From Burkholderia sp. H160 (GTDB taxonomy: Bacteria; Pseudomonadota; Gammaproteobacteria; Burkholderiales; Burkholderiaceae): a DNA stretch of 64,000 bases. The DNA lies in contig ABYL01000024.1 in NCBI GenBank assembly GCA_000173575.1, forward strand, positions 1-64,000. The letters run 5' to 3'. Both the position numbers and the translations under genes were made by a program. Each line of letters begins with the position of its first letter. Within the stretch, counting starts at the first letter, position 1. Shown here in pieces: positions 17,804 through 27,092 of the stretch. The notes beneath the pieces were generated by a model that was not told where the DNA came from, ran no database searches, and worked only from the letters and a program-made list of their open reading frames with translations.

Positions 17804-18832
17804 TCAGGCCCGACCGCGACCCAATCCGGCATCCGCTTTCGCATAGCCCGCGCCCCGTTGAGCCGAGCGCGCAACCAGCCAGATCCCCGCGCAAACGAGC
17901 ACCAGCGCGACGAGATTCTTCAACTCCATGATGTTCTCATTCAGACATATGGCCGAGAGCACAGTACCGAACACTGGCACCAGGAAATTGAACACGGTGA
18001 CCCGGCCAACCTGGTTATATTTCAGCAGAAGACTCCACAACGTAAAAGCCACGGCGGACAGCGATGCCAGATAGGCGAGCAAGACCATCGATGCGGGCGT
18101 GAACGTGTGCAGCGAACCACCGGTGGCGTAACCCGACGCAAGCAGAACGGCGCCGCCAAACCCAAGTTGATAACCGGTCATGACCATGACGTCCATGCTC
18201 TGCGAAATGCGTTTTCCGTAAATCGACGCGGCAGAAAGCACGAACGCGGCAATCACGATAAAGCCTTCGCCGAGCAAGGTGAACGCAAATTCAAACAGGC
18301 CGTCGCCGAAATTCACGACCATGACGCCGGCGAAGCCCAGCAGGCACCCAAGCGCCTTGCGGGGCGAGACCTTATCGTTCTTATAGATGAAATGGGCGAG
18401 CAGCACGCTGAAGAAGGTCGTCGTCGAGTTCAGGATTGAACCGCGAACGCCGCTAGTGTAGGCGAGACCGATATAGAAGAATACGTATTGAATAGCCGTT
18501 TGCGTGAGGCCCAATAGCATCAGTTGAGCGCCATTGCGGCGATTCAAATCGAAAACAGGCTTCTTCGACAAGGCCGCGAGTATCAACAACAACAGTCCCG
18601 CGAGCACAAACCGGTAGCCTGCGAAGATCAGCTTTGAAGGAATATCGATTTGCGTGATTCCGAGTAGAGCGTAGCCAATTTTAATCGCCGGAAACGAACT
18701 GCCCCAGAGCAGGCAGCATACGGTCGCCACAATGACGAGCACTTTCGGTTGGGTGAAAAATCGCGCGGAATCGCGCGATCCGATTGATGCTGAGGGCACG
18801 GAGATTTTTCGAGTGATGTTGTCTTTGTGCAC
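17804..18832 (-). CDS. DMT superfamily (EamA) transporter
   Basis: A 342-residue inner-membrane protein with ten predicted helices in two EamA repeats, the first starting KVLVIVATVCCLLWGSSFPAI and the second near GEGFIVIAAFVLSAASIYG. GSILNSTTTFFSVLLAHFIY is the typical helix 4 region. Relatives export amino acids, threonine/homoserine or metabolites. The ATG at 18832 gives about 30 polar residues before the first helix, slightly long for the family, so a later start is possible. The gene is transcribed away from the threonine aldolase neighbourhood in the same direction but 200 bases apart. Confidence 0.9.
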   Translation of the reverse strand: MHKDNITRKISVPSASIGSRDSARFFTQPKVLVIVATVCCLLWGSSFPAIKIGYALLGITQIDIPSKLIFAGYRFVLAGLLLLILAALSKKPVFDLNRRNGAQLMLLGLTQTAIQYVFFYIGLAYTSGVRGSILNSTTTFFSVLLAHFIYKNDKVSPRKALGCLLGFAGVMVVNFGDGLFEFAFTLLGEGFIVIAAFVLSAASIYGKRISQSMDVMVMTGYQLGFGGAVLLASGYATGGSLHTFTPASMVLLAYLASLSAVAFTLWSLLLKYNQVGRVTVFNFLVPVFGTVLSAICLNENIMELKNLVALVLVCAGIWLVARSAQRGAGYAKADAGLGRGRA

Positions 18833-19031
18833 TGTATGGGCAGGACATACGAGTGCTTTCTTCTTGCCTCATGAAGGCTTCGCGAAATTATACGCGAATG
18901 AAAATGTAATGCCACGGGCGACCGGACGTTACGCCGGCTGCTATGTCCGCATCACTGTGTCGGGCGATCTTCCGACCATGCGCTGGCGAGTGGTGCGCAC
19001 CTTCACACCTGCGGCGCAGGCACCCGTGGGT

Positions 19032-20111
19032 TCAATCATTGTGCGCCAATTGCGCCATGCCCGCGTGCGCGAGCAGGTTATCGACATCCTCTGTCGTCGT
19101 TGAAAAGGCCGTCACGAAGCGCACGACGTTGGGTTCCCAACGGTCATGATAGAAGCTGAATCCCGCCTCCAGCAGCGATTCGATCAGTGCGGAAGGCATT
19201 TTGCAAAACACGATGTTCGCGCGGGTCGCGCCGAGCACCTCCACGCCGGTGAGTTCGGCGAGTCCCCGGGTCAGGCGTTGCGCGGCATGATTGGCCTGGC
19301 GTGCGTTGCGCAGCCACAGATCGTCGGTCAGGTACGCGTCGATCTGGGCCGACAGAAAGCGCATCTTCGAGAAAAGATGGCCCGCACGCTTGCGACGGTA
19401 AGCCATCTCGGCGGCAAGGGAGCGGTCGAATAGCACGATCGCTTCCGCGGCGAGAACGCCATTTTTGGTCGCGCCGAACGACAGCGCATGAACGCCGGCC
19501 TTCCACGTCATCTCCGCCGGCGAGCAGCCGAGCGACACCAGCGCATTGGCAAATCGTGAGCCGTCCATGTGAAGCCTGATCGACGCCGCTTTGCACACAT
19601 GGCCCAGCGCTTCGATTTCATCGAGCGTGTAGACGCTGCCGACTTCGGTCGCTTGCGTGACGCTCGCGCATGATGGCTGTGTCGAATGCACGTCACCCAC
19701 TTTCGCAGTCGCCGCGGCGCGAAGCGCGGCGGGGTCCGTCTTCGCGGCTGCGCCGTCGACGGTGACGAGCTTCGCGCCGTTCGTGTAGAACGCTGGCGCG
19801 CCGCATTCGTCGTTATTGATGTGGCTCGCCGCATGGCAATAGATGTTGCCCCAGGGCGGCGTCATCGTGGCGAGGCACAGCGCGTTGGCGGCGGTCCCGG
19901 TCGGCACGAGAAACACGTCGACTTCGCGCTCGAAGATATCCGCCAGTTTGCGTTCGACGCGAGCGGTCAGCTCATCCGTACCGTAGGGGCTCGCCTGCCC
20001 CGCGCTGCTTGCCATCAGCGCCTGGAGCACCTCGGGCGAGGCGCCAGCAATGTTATCGCTCGTAAAGCCCCGTGCCGGCGCGCTGGCGCCGTGCGGTCGA
20101 TCAATGTCCAT
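19032..20111 (-). CDS. ltaE: Low-specificity L-threonine aldolase
   Basis: A 359-residue fold-type I PLP enzyme that cleaves L-threonine or L-allo-threonine to glycine and acetaldehyde. The PLP lysine is Lys216 in FGATKNG, with Asp183 in [12 protein letters not shown] binding the cofactor ring nitrogen. The start [19 protein letters not shown] is typical of the family (normally about 340-360). ATG 20111 has GAGAGGA seven bases upstream; the frame open to 20351 is only an upstream extension. It lies 103 bases behind the AraC gene on the same strand, and AraC probably controls it. Confidence 0.93.
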   Translation of the reverse strand: MDIDRPHGASAPARGFTSDNIAGASPEVLQALMASSAGQASPYGTDELTARVERKLADIFEREVDVFLVPTGTAANALCLATMTPPWGNIYCHAASHINNDECGAPAFYTNGAKLVTVDGAAAKTDPAALRAAATAKVGDVHSTQPSCASVTQATEVGSVYTLDEIEALGHVCKAASIRLHMDGSRFANALVSLGCSPAEMTWKAGVHALSFGATKNGVLAAEAIVLFDRSLAAEMAYRRKRAGHLFSKMRFLSAQIDAYLTDDLWLRNARQANHAAQRLTRGLAELTGVEVLGATRANIVFCKMPSALIESLLEAGFSFYHDRWEPNVVRFVTAFSTTTEDVDNLLAHAGMAQLAHND

Positions 20112-20214
20112 CTTCGTATCCTCTCTGCGGCGGAGGAAGAACTTTCCTCCGGCTCCGCGCATCGTAGGTCGATGGTGGCCGTGGCGCTTGTAAAAAATTG
20201 ACTGGCCGCGCCGC

Positions 20215-21030
20215 TCAGGATTTGTAGCGCGACGGTGCGACGCCGAATGCCTGCCGAAAAGCGCGATTGAAATGGCTTTGATCGTAGAACCCGACTTCCT
20301 GCGCGACCATTGAGATCGCCTGCGAGCTTTGCGACAGCAACGCGCACGCATGCTCCAGACGCAGGCGCAGCAACCAGGCGTGCGGGGTCATGCCGACCGT
20401 CTGCTTGAATTGCTTGATGAACTGGAACCTGCCGAGCGAGCACAAGCCGGCCAGTTCGTCGAGGGTGATCTTGTCGGCGAGATGAGTGAAGCAATACTCC
20501 CTCACACGTTCCCATTGGACGCGCGAAAGGCCGCTGTGGCCCGCTTCGGGCACGATCGAATGTGATTGTCCGAGCAGACGTTCCAGCAACATCAGCCATT
20601 CCGTCTGCACGTCGAGGGCGCTGCCGCCATCGCACTGCTGCATCGCGGTATGCAGGCGCAGCAGATCGCTGGCCAGCCCGGCGTCCGCCAGCAACGTCGC
20701 GCCGAATGCCGGCTCGCGGTAACGGCCGCTGATGTCCTGCGTGATAGTCGAGAGGAGTTCCGGCGCAAGGCGGAACGTCTTGAGCGTGCATCCGCCGCCG
20801 TCCACCGCAAGGCCATCGTGAATCTCGCCCGCGGGCATCAGCGCGATTGTGCCGGGCACGTGCAGTTCGGACCTGCCGTTGAACCTCTGATGCTGAGCGC
20901 CATGCGCCATGATCCCGATGTGGAAATCGAGGTGAAAATGGCGGTCAAAGCTGAATCCCGCCAGGCGCGCGCTACTCAGCACGAGGCCGGGCATGCCGGA
21001 CACTTGCTGGAACTGGACAGACTCGGCCAT
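20215..21030 (-). CDS. AraC-family transcriptional regulator
   Basis: The 271-residue protein combines an N-terminal cupin ligand-binding half ([32 protein letters not shown]) with a C-terminal double HTH. Both HTH signatures are visible: [20 protein letters not shown] and the AraC family box [20 protein letters not shown] with [10 protein letters not shown] at the end. It resembles AraC regulators of amino-acid related exporters and catabolic genes. The threonine aldolase gene follows in the same direction, so the ligand may be an amino acid (inference). Confidence 0.93.
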   Translation of the reverse strand: MAESVQFQQVSGMPGLVLSSARLAGFSFDRHFHLDFHIGIMAHGAQHQRFNGRSELHVPGTIALMPAGEIHDGLAVDGGGCTLKTFRLAPELLSTITQDISGRYREPAFGATLLADAGLASDLLRLHTAMQQCDGGSALDVQTEWLMLLERLLGQSHSIVPEAGHSGLSRVQWERVREYCFTHLADKITLDELAGLCSLGRFQFIKQFKQTVGMTPHAWLLRLRLEHACALLSQSSQAISMVAQEVGFYDQSHFNRAFRQAFGVAPSRYKS

Positions 21031-21203
21031 AGACGGGAAACGGCGACGCGTGCGTGGGGGAAGGGTGGCCAGTATATCGCCGACGCCGTTTCTCTTCTCT
21101 CGAACGGCAGTACCCGCTCGGCTAGCTGCACCGATTGTCGATCCGCATGCGACCCGTTCGTCGTATGGATGGACCGATTGGGTTCATCGACCTGGAGCTC
21201 ATC

Positions 21204-21830
21204 ATGCGCAAGCACATCGTTTCCATGTTCCTCAGTCTGGATGGCGTCACTCAATCCCCGGGCGCGCCTACGGAAGATCCCAGTGACGATTTTCGGCTGG
21301 GCGGCTGGACCGTCCCTTACTCCGACGAAGCCATCACCGAAAATGTGCGCGACCTGCTCGCGCAGCCGTTCGAGTTGCTGCTAGGGCGTCGCACATACGA
21401 CATATTCGCGTCCTATTGGCCGCATGTGCCGGCTGATTCGCGCAGCCGCGGCTTCGCTGACCGCTTGAACCCCGTCGCCAAACACGTGGCCACGCATCGA
21501 TCCGATACGCTTGATTGGCACAACAGTCATGCGCTGAAGGGTGAGCTAGCCGATGCGATACGTGCGTTGAAACATCAGGACGGTGCCGATCTGGTGACGT
21601 TCGGCAGCAGCGACATGGTGCGTCAACTGCTGGCGGCGGGCCTCGTGGATGAACTCCGGCTTCTGATTTACCCCGTCATACTTGGGCACGGAAGACGCCT
21701 GTTCGGCGACGACGCACTAGCGTCGGCCTTCACGCTGGAACACGTGACGAGCACACCCGGCGGCGTGCTGATCACCCGCTATACGCGTGCCGGCGAGGTG
21801 CGCACTGGAGCGTTCGAGAAAGTCAAATAA
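21204..21830 (+). CDS. RibD C-terminal/DHFR-like reductase
   Basis: The 208-residue protein has the dihydrofolate-reductase-like fold of the RibD C-terminal family: RKHIVSMFLSLDGVTQSPGA at the start, LLLGRRTYDIFASYWP in the middle and LVTFGSSDMVRQLLAAGLVD plus VILGHGRRLF in the second half. These bind NADPH and are small stand-alone reductases of mostly unknown substrates. I choose ATG 21204 (GGAGC six bases upstream, and the family begins with RKxxxSxFxSLDG) over the longer frame from 21135. It stands between AraC and LysR genes and is probably monocistronic. Confidence 0.9.
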   Translation: MRKHIVSMFLSLDGVTQSPGAPTEDPSDDFRLGGWTVPYSDEAITENVRDLLAQPFELLLGRRTYDIFASYWPHVPADSRSRGFADRLNPVAKHVATHRSDTLDWHNSHALKGELADAIRALKHQDGADLVTFGSSDMVRQLLAAGLVDELRLLIYPVILGHGRRLFGDDALASAFTLEHVTSTPGGVLITRYTRAGEVRTGAFEKVK

Positions 21831-21884
21831 CACACGATGCGGATGATGCGCGCGACTCTTCGAATCGACGTTTGCGAGCAAGGA

Positions 21885-22829
21885 CTATTTCTTGCGCACG
21901 TCCTTCGTCCGCCGACCACTCGTCACCGTGTCCGCGAACAGATCGATCACCACCTCGCGCAGCCAGCGATTGCCTTCATCGTGCTGGACCCGCTCGTGCC
22001 ACAACAGATTGATCGGTGCGGCGGGCAGCGTCATCGGTAACGCGCGCAGGCTGAGCGAGAACGGCGTGGCCAATTCGAGGGCGAGGCGCTCCGGCACTGT
22101 AGCGATCAGATCGGTACGTTGGAGGATGTAGCCCACGCTCATGAAGTGCGGCACCGTCAGTCGCACCTGGCGGCGCACGCCGCGCCGTTTCAGCCACTCA
22201 TCCACCTGACCGTGACCGGTGCCGGCCGACACCACCACCAGATGCTCGGCCTCGCGCCATGCGGGAAGCGTCAACGCTGCGTCCTCGAGTGGGTGGCCGC
22301 GTCTGAACAGACAGACGTAACGCTGATCGAACAAGCGCCGTTGATAGAACCCACCCTTTAACTGCGGCAGCAAACCGATCGCCAGATCGACGCGGCCGTC
22401 GGCCATCTCGTTGCTCAGATTGACGCTCGTATTGCGGACTGTATTCAATGCAACACCAGGCGCGATACGCGACAAGCGTTCGATCAGTGCGGGCAAAAAC
22501 ACGACTTCGCCGATATCGGTCATACCGATCGTCATCGTTCGCATCGCGCGTAGCGGATCGAAGCCTGTCACCGGATTGAGCGCGGCGTGCAAGGTGGCGA
22601 GCGCCTGCGAGACAGGCTCCGCAAGACGCAGCGCGAACGGTGTCGGAACGACGCCGCCCGGCGCGCGCACAAAAAGAGGATCACCGAGCCGGCGGCGCAG
22701 CTTCGCGAGCGCATTGCTGACGCCCGGCTGGCTCATGTTCATCTGCTCGGCGACGCTTGCCACGCGCCGCTCCTGCATCAACCGCTGGAAGAGCAACAGC
22801 AGATTGAGGTCGAGATCGTTCAGTTCCAT
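21885..22829 (-). CDS. LysR-family regulator (NodD/NahR-like)
   Basis: A 314-residue LysR regulator with the ELNDLDLNLLLLFQRLMQER N-terminus and the HTH RVASVAEQMNMSQPGVSNAL, closest in character to NodD/NahR/LinR-type members; the effector domain starts around residue 90 (MRTMTIGMTDIGEVVF). The start at ATG 22829 fits the family; a second ATG at 22853 adds eight residues. It is divergent from the FAD monooxygenase gene with 132 bases between them. A perfect T-N11-A palindrome lies ten bases upstream of its start (22839-22853), supporting autoregulation and control of the divergent gene. Confidence 0.93.
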   Translation of the reverse strand: MELNDLDLNLLLLFQRLMQERRVASVAEQMNMSQPGVSNALAKLRRRLGDPLFVRAPGGVVPTPFALRLAEPVSQALATLHAALNPVTGFDPLRAMRTMTIGMTDIGEVVFLPALIERLSRIAPGVALNTVRNTSVNLSNEMADGRVDLAIGLLPQLKGGFYQRRLFDQRYVCLFRRGHPLEDAALTLPAWREAEHLVVVSAGTGHGQVDEWLKRRGVRRQVRLTVPHFMSVGYILQRTDLIATVPERLALELATPFSLSLRALPMTLPAAPINLLWHERVQHDEGNRWLREVVIDLFADTVTSGRRTKDVRKK

Positions 22830-22838
22830 AACTTTGGC

Positions 22839-22853
22839 ATGACCTATGGTCAT
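22839..22853. promoter_or_regulatory. Candidate LysR operator, T-N11-A palindrome
   Basis: ATGACC-TAT-GGTCAT is a perfect 6-bp inverted repeat with three central bases and fits the LysR consensus T-N11-A (T22840, A22852). It lies next to the LysR start and 109 bases before the FAD monooxygenase start. A second, longer dyad, TTCATT at 22875-22880 and AATGAA at 22895-22900, lies between the two genes and could be the activation site. Confidence 0.6.
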
Positions 22854-22961
22854 TCAATTCAGTGATGATGGAGATTCATTTCATCTTATTGAGCAATGAA
22901 CGTCCAGTGCAGAAAATACCGATACGTTGAATCAATAAACCTGCCTTTCGGAGACACAATC

Positions 22962-24179
22962 ATGAGTGGGATGGATCTGAGGATCGCGATCGTCGGCGCC
23001 GGCATCGGCGGCCTGACGCTCGCGCTCGCACTGCGCGAACATGGCATCGACGCGCAGCTCTACGAGCAGACCGAGGAGTTGCGCGAGGTGGGCGCGGCCG
23101 TCGCGCTGTCGGCCAACGCGACGCGCTTTTACGACCGCATGGGACTGCGCTCCGCGTTTGAGAACGCGTGCGCTGAAGTACCGGGGCTCATCTATCGCGA
23201 CGGACGCAGCGGCGCCGTCATTGGACATCATCGCGGCATGCCCAGCTATCGCGAGCAGTTCGGAGGTTCGTACTGGGGCGTTCATCGCGCCGATCTGCAG
23301 GCGGTGCTGTCGAAGGCGGTCGGTCTCGAGCGTATCAAGCTCAGCCATCGGCTGGTCGATCTCGTGCAGCATCCCGATCGCGTGAGTCTCGCGTTCGACA
23401 ACGGTCAGCGCGTCGATGCCGATCTCGTAATCGGCGCCGACGGCGCACGCTCGATCACGCGACGCTGGATGCTCGGCTATGACGACGTGCTGTATTCAGG
23501 TTGCTCGGGCTTTCGCGGCATCGTACCGGCCGAGCGCATGGACCTGCTGCCTGATCCGGAGACGATCCAGTTCTGGGTCGGACCCGGCGGCCATCTGCTG
23601 CATTATCCGATCGGCGACAAGGGCGATCAGAACTTCCTGCTGGTCGAGCGTCATCCGTCGCCGTGGCCGTCGCGCGACTGGGTCATGCCGTCCACCGAGG
23701 GCGAGCAACTGCGCCTGTTCAAGGACTGGCATCCGGCCGTCGTGCAGATGATCACGGCCGTGCCGATCAGTCAGCGTTGGGGCCTGTTCCACCGTCCTCC
23801 GCTTGGCCGCTGGAGCAAGGGGCGCGTGACGCTGATCGGCGATGCCGCGCATGCGCTCGTGCCGCATCACGGCCAGGGTGCCAACCAGTCGATCGAGGAT
23901 GCCGTGGTGCTGGCCGCACAGCTGGCCAAGGCCGGCCCGGGCAATTGGCGCGAGGCGCAGGAAGCCTACGAGCGTCTGCGCCGGGGCCGCACGCGCAAGG
24001 TGCAGTACGCGTCCATTTCCACCGCGGATGTGCTGCATCTGCCGGACGGGCCGGCCGCGCAGGAACGCAACGCGCGGCTTGGTGCGCGCGACAGCATGCT
24101 GCATCACCTCGACTGGATTCACGATTTCGACGCGCTCGCGCAGGAGCCGAGCGAGCGGCAGGGGGGCACGTGGCTTTGA
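22962..24179 (+). CDS. FAD-dependent aromatic hydroxylase (salicylate/6-hydroxynicotinate hydroxylase-like)
   Basis: A 405-residue group A flavoprotein monooxygenase. GAGIGGLTLALALREHG near residue 10 is the dinucleotide-binding GxGxxG, GADGARS near residue 155 is the DG motif and GDAAHALVPHHGQGANQSIE near 295 is the second FAD motif. Length and motifs resemble salicylate 1-hydroxylase and 6-hydroxynicotinate 3-monooxygenase types, which hydroxylate an aromatic acid with NAD(P)H and O2. GGAG eight bases before ATG 22962 supports this start. The divergent LysR gene is the likely regulator and points to an aromatic inducer (inference). No ring-cleavage gene follows. Confidence 0.9.
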   Translation: MSGMDLRIAIVGAGIGGLTLALALREHGIDAQLYEQTEELREVGAAVALSANATRFYDRMGLRSAFENACAEVPGLIYRDGRSGAVIGHHRGMPSYREQFGGSYWGVHRADLQAVLSKAVGLERIKLSHRLVDLVQHPDRVSLAFDNGQRVDADLVIGADGARSITRRWMLGYDDVLYSGCSGFRGIVPAERMDLLPDPETIQFWVGPGGHLLHYPIGDKGDQNFLLVERHPSPWPSRDWVMPSTEGEQLRLFKDWHPAVVQMITAVPISQRWGLFHRPPLGRWSKGRVTLIGDAAHALVPHHGQGANQSIEDAVVLAAQLAKAGPGNWREAQEAYERLRRGRTRKVQYASISTADVLHLPDGPAAQERNARLGARDSMLHHLDWIHDFDALAQEPSERQGGTWL

Positions 24180-24326
24180 GCCTTCTTGTGAGGAGGCAGT
24201 AGGGCGGTGGTTCGCCGCTTGCTCACGCCAGGCAGGCACGCGAGGGCGAACGGAGCCACCTGAAGATGCGTAGCGGCGGCGAGCGGCGACATGATCGGCG
24301 GCAATAGCCAGGCCGCTGCGAGCGGA

Positions 24327-25865
24327 TTAGTCGGTTGGCATGGACGCTCGCCTTGCCGAGGTGTGTTTCCGGCCAACCGATTTTCCCGCTTCGTGGATAA
24401 CGCCGGCAAGGCGCTCTGCGGCGAGGCGCATTTGAGCCTCAGTGAATCCGCCGAATCCCAATACGAGGCCTGGTCGCTCCGTTCCGGCTGCATACATCGG
24501 CGAGACGGCTCGTACAGCGACCCCGGCCTTCGCGGCCTGCTCGACGACGGTGCGGTCATCGAGGGCTTTCGCCAGCCAAACGACAAGATGCATGCCCTGG
24601 TCGCCGGGTTCGATCCATGCAAGCTCTCTCGACAGCAACGATTGCAGCGTGGCGATCAACTGGTCGCGTTGCTCGGCGTAGACCTTGCGGACCTTGCGGA
24701 TGTGGCGCTCCAGGTGACCTTCGGCCATGAACGCCGCGAGAACATGCTGATCCGCGTTGGGCGGATGACGATCCATCAGCACACGCGCCCCGCAGAAGGC
24801 ATCGACGAGCGCGCTGGGCGCAATCACGTAGCCCAGACGCAATGACGGAAACAGGACCTTGCTGAAGGTGCCGAGATAGACCACCCGTTCCGGATCCAGC
24901 CCCTGAAGAGAAGGGAACGGGTAGCCCTCGTAACGCAACTCGCTGTCGTAGTCGTCTTCGACGACCCACGCACCACTTGAGCGAGCCCACGCGAGTAGCG
25001 CGTTGCGGCGGGCCATGCTCAACGGCATGCCCATCGGGTACTGGTGCGACGGCGTGACGAACGCCGCCCGCGCGCGAGGTGCCATACGGATACCTGCATC
25101 GACGTCGATGCCCTCTGTGTCGACCGGCACACGAACCGTACGCTCGCGATTACCGGTGCTTTCCAGTATCGCCGTCACACCTCGATAGGCCGGGTTTTCC
25201 ACCCAGGCCTGGTCGCGCTCGGCCAGCAGGACCTGGCAGGCGAGGAAAAGTCCCTGCTGCGTGCCGCTGGTCACAATCACCTGCTGCGGCTCGCAGAACA
25301 CCGAACGCGACTTGCGCACATAGTCGGCAATCGCTTGCCGCAGGGGCCACGCCCCAAACGGGTCGGCGTAGCCCGCGGGCGAGCCCGGGCCTCTGGCGCG
25401 CAGCCGGTTGCCGAGCCGGCGCCAGATATCGGCGGGCGCCGTCATGCCGATGGGCACGGAGACCGCGAATGGCACCGGCGGCAGTGGCCGAAACTCTCTC
25501 GCGATCCGTGCAAACGTCCTGGCCGGTTCCGGTAGTTCGGTCCGGACCCGCTCCCGGTCGTCCGGGTGTCGCGCGCGTACCGCTGGCGTCTCGGCGAGCG
25601 CCTGCGCAACACTCGTCCCGGCTCCACCTTTCGATTCCAGAAAACCTTCGGCGATCAACTGCTCGTACGCATCAACCACGGTCCCGCGGCCAATCTGCAA
25701 CGAGCTGGCGAGCGATCTGGTAGACGGCAAAGCATCGCCCGCATGGATGGCGCCGTCGCGAACTGCCTCGCGCAGCGCCTGTGCGAGCTGCCGGCTCAGG
25801 TTTCCGGCCGCGCGATCCAATGCGCCTATCGACGGAATCTCCGCGACACGGGCTGTTCTCGCCAT
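24327..25865 (-). CDS. MocR-type GntR regulator with aminotransferase domain
   Basis: The 512-residue protein is a MocR-family regulator. Residues about 15-85 are a GntR winged helix (SRQLAQALREAVRDGAIHAG, LPSTRSLASSLQIGRGTVVD); residues about 130-500 form an inactive or regulatory fold-type I aminotransferase domain that binds PLP, with SNP-like GTQQGLFLACQVLLAERDQA and the Lys in GTFSKVLFPSLRLGY. Such proteins sense PLP or amino compounds. ATG 25865 gives the usual short N-terminal arm. It is divergent from the PaiB-like gene, with an imperfect inverted repeat in between, and this pairing recurs in Proteobacteria. Confidence 0.92.
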   Translation of the reverse strand: MARTARVAEIPSIGALDRAAGNLSRQLAQALREAVRDGAIHAGDALPSTRSLASSLQIGRGTVVDAYEQLIAEGFLESKGGAGTSVAQALAETPAVRARHPDDRERVRTELPEPARTFARIAREFRPLPPVPFAVSVPIGMTAPADIWRRLGNRLRARGPGSPAGYADPFGAWPLRQAIADYVRKSRSVFCEPQQVIVTSGTQQGLFLACQVLLAERDQAWVENPAYRGVTAILESTGNRERTVRVPVDTEGIDVDAGIRMAPRARAAFVTPSHQYPMGMPLSMARRNALLAWARSSGAWVVEDDYDSELRYEGYPFPSLQGLDPERVVYLGTFSKVLFPSLRLGYVIAPSALVDAFCGARVLMDRHPPNADQHVLAAFMAEGHLERHIRKVRKVYAEQRDQLIATLQSLLSRELAWIEPGDQGMHLVVWLAKALDDRTVVEQAAKAGVAVRAVSPMYAAGTERPGLVLGFGGFTEAQMRLAAERLAGVIHEAGKSVGRKHTSARRASMPTD

Positions 25866-25866
25866 G

Positions 25867-25908
25867 ATTCTGGTCCTATGAAATTTACACAATGTGGACC
25901 TTCAGAAT
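25867..25908. promoter_or_regulatory. Imperfect inverted repeat between MocR and PaiB genes
   Basis: ATTCTGGTCC (25867-25876) and GGACCTTCAGAAT (25896-25908) match each other in reverse complement except for a three-base insertion. The dyad begins two bases upstream of the MocR start codon and lies 85 bases before the PaiB-like gene. It is a plausible MocR binding region controlling both genes; MocR sites are often spaced repeats. Confidence 0.45.
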
Positions 25909-25992
25909 AAACCAGTTTCCAGCAAAAATGACTGGGTGTGGACATCGATCCGCCTGCCAATCCTGCAATCGTTCCCAGCGAGTGACCCCGAC

Positions 25993-26631
25993 ATGTACGT
26001 GCCCGCCCACTTCAACGAATCCGACCCAGAGGTCCTGCACGCGCTCATTACCCAGCATCCGTTCGGCACGCTGGTGACGCATGGCAAAAGCGGGCTGGAC
26101 GCCAATCACATTCCGTTCGAGCTGCTCCCCGGCGAACGCACGCCTGGCACGCTGCAGGCACACGTGGCGCGCGCCAATCCGCTCTTGCAAGACATCGCCG
26201 ATGGCGATGAGGTGCTAGTGATATTCAGGGCCGGCGATGCTTATATCTCTCCCACCTGGTATCCCAGCAAGCACGAGCAGCATCGACAGGTGCCCACATG
26301 GAATTACGTGGTCGTGCATGCACACGGGCGCATTCGCATCCGCGACGACGAGAAGTTCGTGCGCGGCGTCGTGGCCCGGCTCACACGCACGCACGAGGCG
26401 AACGAGGAAACGCCGTGGAAGATGGGGGATGCCCCATCCGACTATCTGGACGGGATGCTCAAGGCGATTGTGGGACTCGAAATCGACATCACGCGACTGG
26501 TTGGGAAACGGAAGCTGGGGCAAAACAAGGAGGCGCGCGATATTCGCGGTGCTGGCGAAGCGCTAAGGGCGCGCGGGAATGTCCAGATTAGCGATGCCAT
26601 GCTCGCCTGCGCAGCGCAGAAGCCGGAATGA
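25993..26631 (+). CDS. FMN-binding negative regulator family protein (PaiB-like)
   Basis: The 212-residue protein starts MYVPAHFNESDPEVLHALIT, the signature of the PaiB family, and has the flavin-reductase-like split barrel with TWYPSKHEQHRQVPTWNYVV near residue 85. PaiB of Bacillus is described as a transcriptional repressor of sporulation and protease genes, but the barrel binds FMN/haem and many proteobacterial members may be flavoenzymes. I choose ATG 25993 because the conserved N-terminus begins there; the ribosome-binding site is weak. The divergent MocR regulator suggests co-regulation in B6/amine metabolism (inference). Confidence 0.9.
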   Translation: MYVPAHFNESDPEVLHALITQHPFGTLVTHGKSGLDANHIPFELLPGERTPGTLQAHVARANPLLQDIADGDEVLVIFRAGDAYISPTWYPSKHEQHRQVPTWNYVVVHAHGRIRIRDDEKFVRGVVARLTRTHEANEETPWKMGDAPSDYLDGMLKAIVGLEIDITRLVGKRKLGQNKEARDIRGAGEALRARGNVQISDAMLACAAQKPE

Positions 26632-27035
26632 AGTGCACCGGCAAGCCCTGCTCATCACCCAAAATCGCGTCGATTGTCGCGCTCTCTTCGAACAGTTCGG
26701 GCACCTCACATACCTGACGCCGGGCTGATCCAGAATATTTACTACTGGGCTTTATGCCATTGAGCGCCGGTCGATCCGATTTTCGTGGCGCGAATTCTTG
26801 CTGCATTGCGTGAGCGTCTCAAATAGCGGTTCGATCGGCGTCCACAATTCGTCATTAATAACCGGTGCTTCGATTCCCTTACGTTCCGTTTTTCAGACGC
26901 CCAGGGTTAGTGGTTTCCCGATGAAATAAGCGGTCTTGTCAGGCGATTCTTGAACTAGACTCTAAGTCTTGCTAAGTTTCAGAGACTTTCCAATGTAAGT
27001 TGATGCGGCGATCGATAAGCAAAGGGGAAAGTTAT
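26632..27035. other. Intergenic before ABC operon
   Basis: About 400 bases without a credible gene. The right half (26830-27030) is AT-rich for this genome and should carry the promoter of the ABC operon. A short minus-strand frame at 26588-26806 overlaps the end of the PaiB-like gene and shows no family motif. Confidence 0.4.
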
Positions 27036-27092
27036 ATGGCTATCGTCGTACACAACATCACTGCGGGTCATTTGAGCCGGAGCGTAGCGTGA
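27036..27092 (+). CDS. 18-codon leader peptide or gutted gene before ABC ATPase
   Basis: The frame encodes MAIVVHNITAGHLSRSVA. It has a good site (AAAGGGGAAA, six to eight bases before the ATG) and its TGA overlaps the GTG start of the ATPase gene in a GTGA arrangement, so ribosomes finishing here could restart on the ATPase. Two readings are possible: a regulatory leader peptide, or the ends of a former first gene of the operon joined by an internal deletion. The peptide has no run of one amino acid, which argues against classical attenuation. Confidence 0.4.
   Translation: MAIVVHNITAGHLSRSVA

Noticed and set aside
26588-26806. 72-codon minus frame overlapping the PaiB-like gene end
   Set aside because: No family features or ribosome-binding site.
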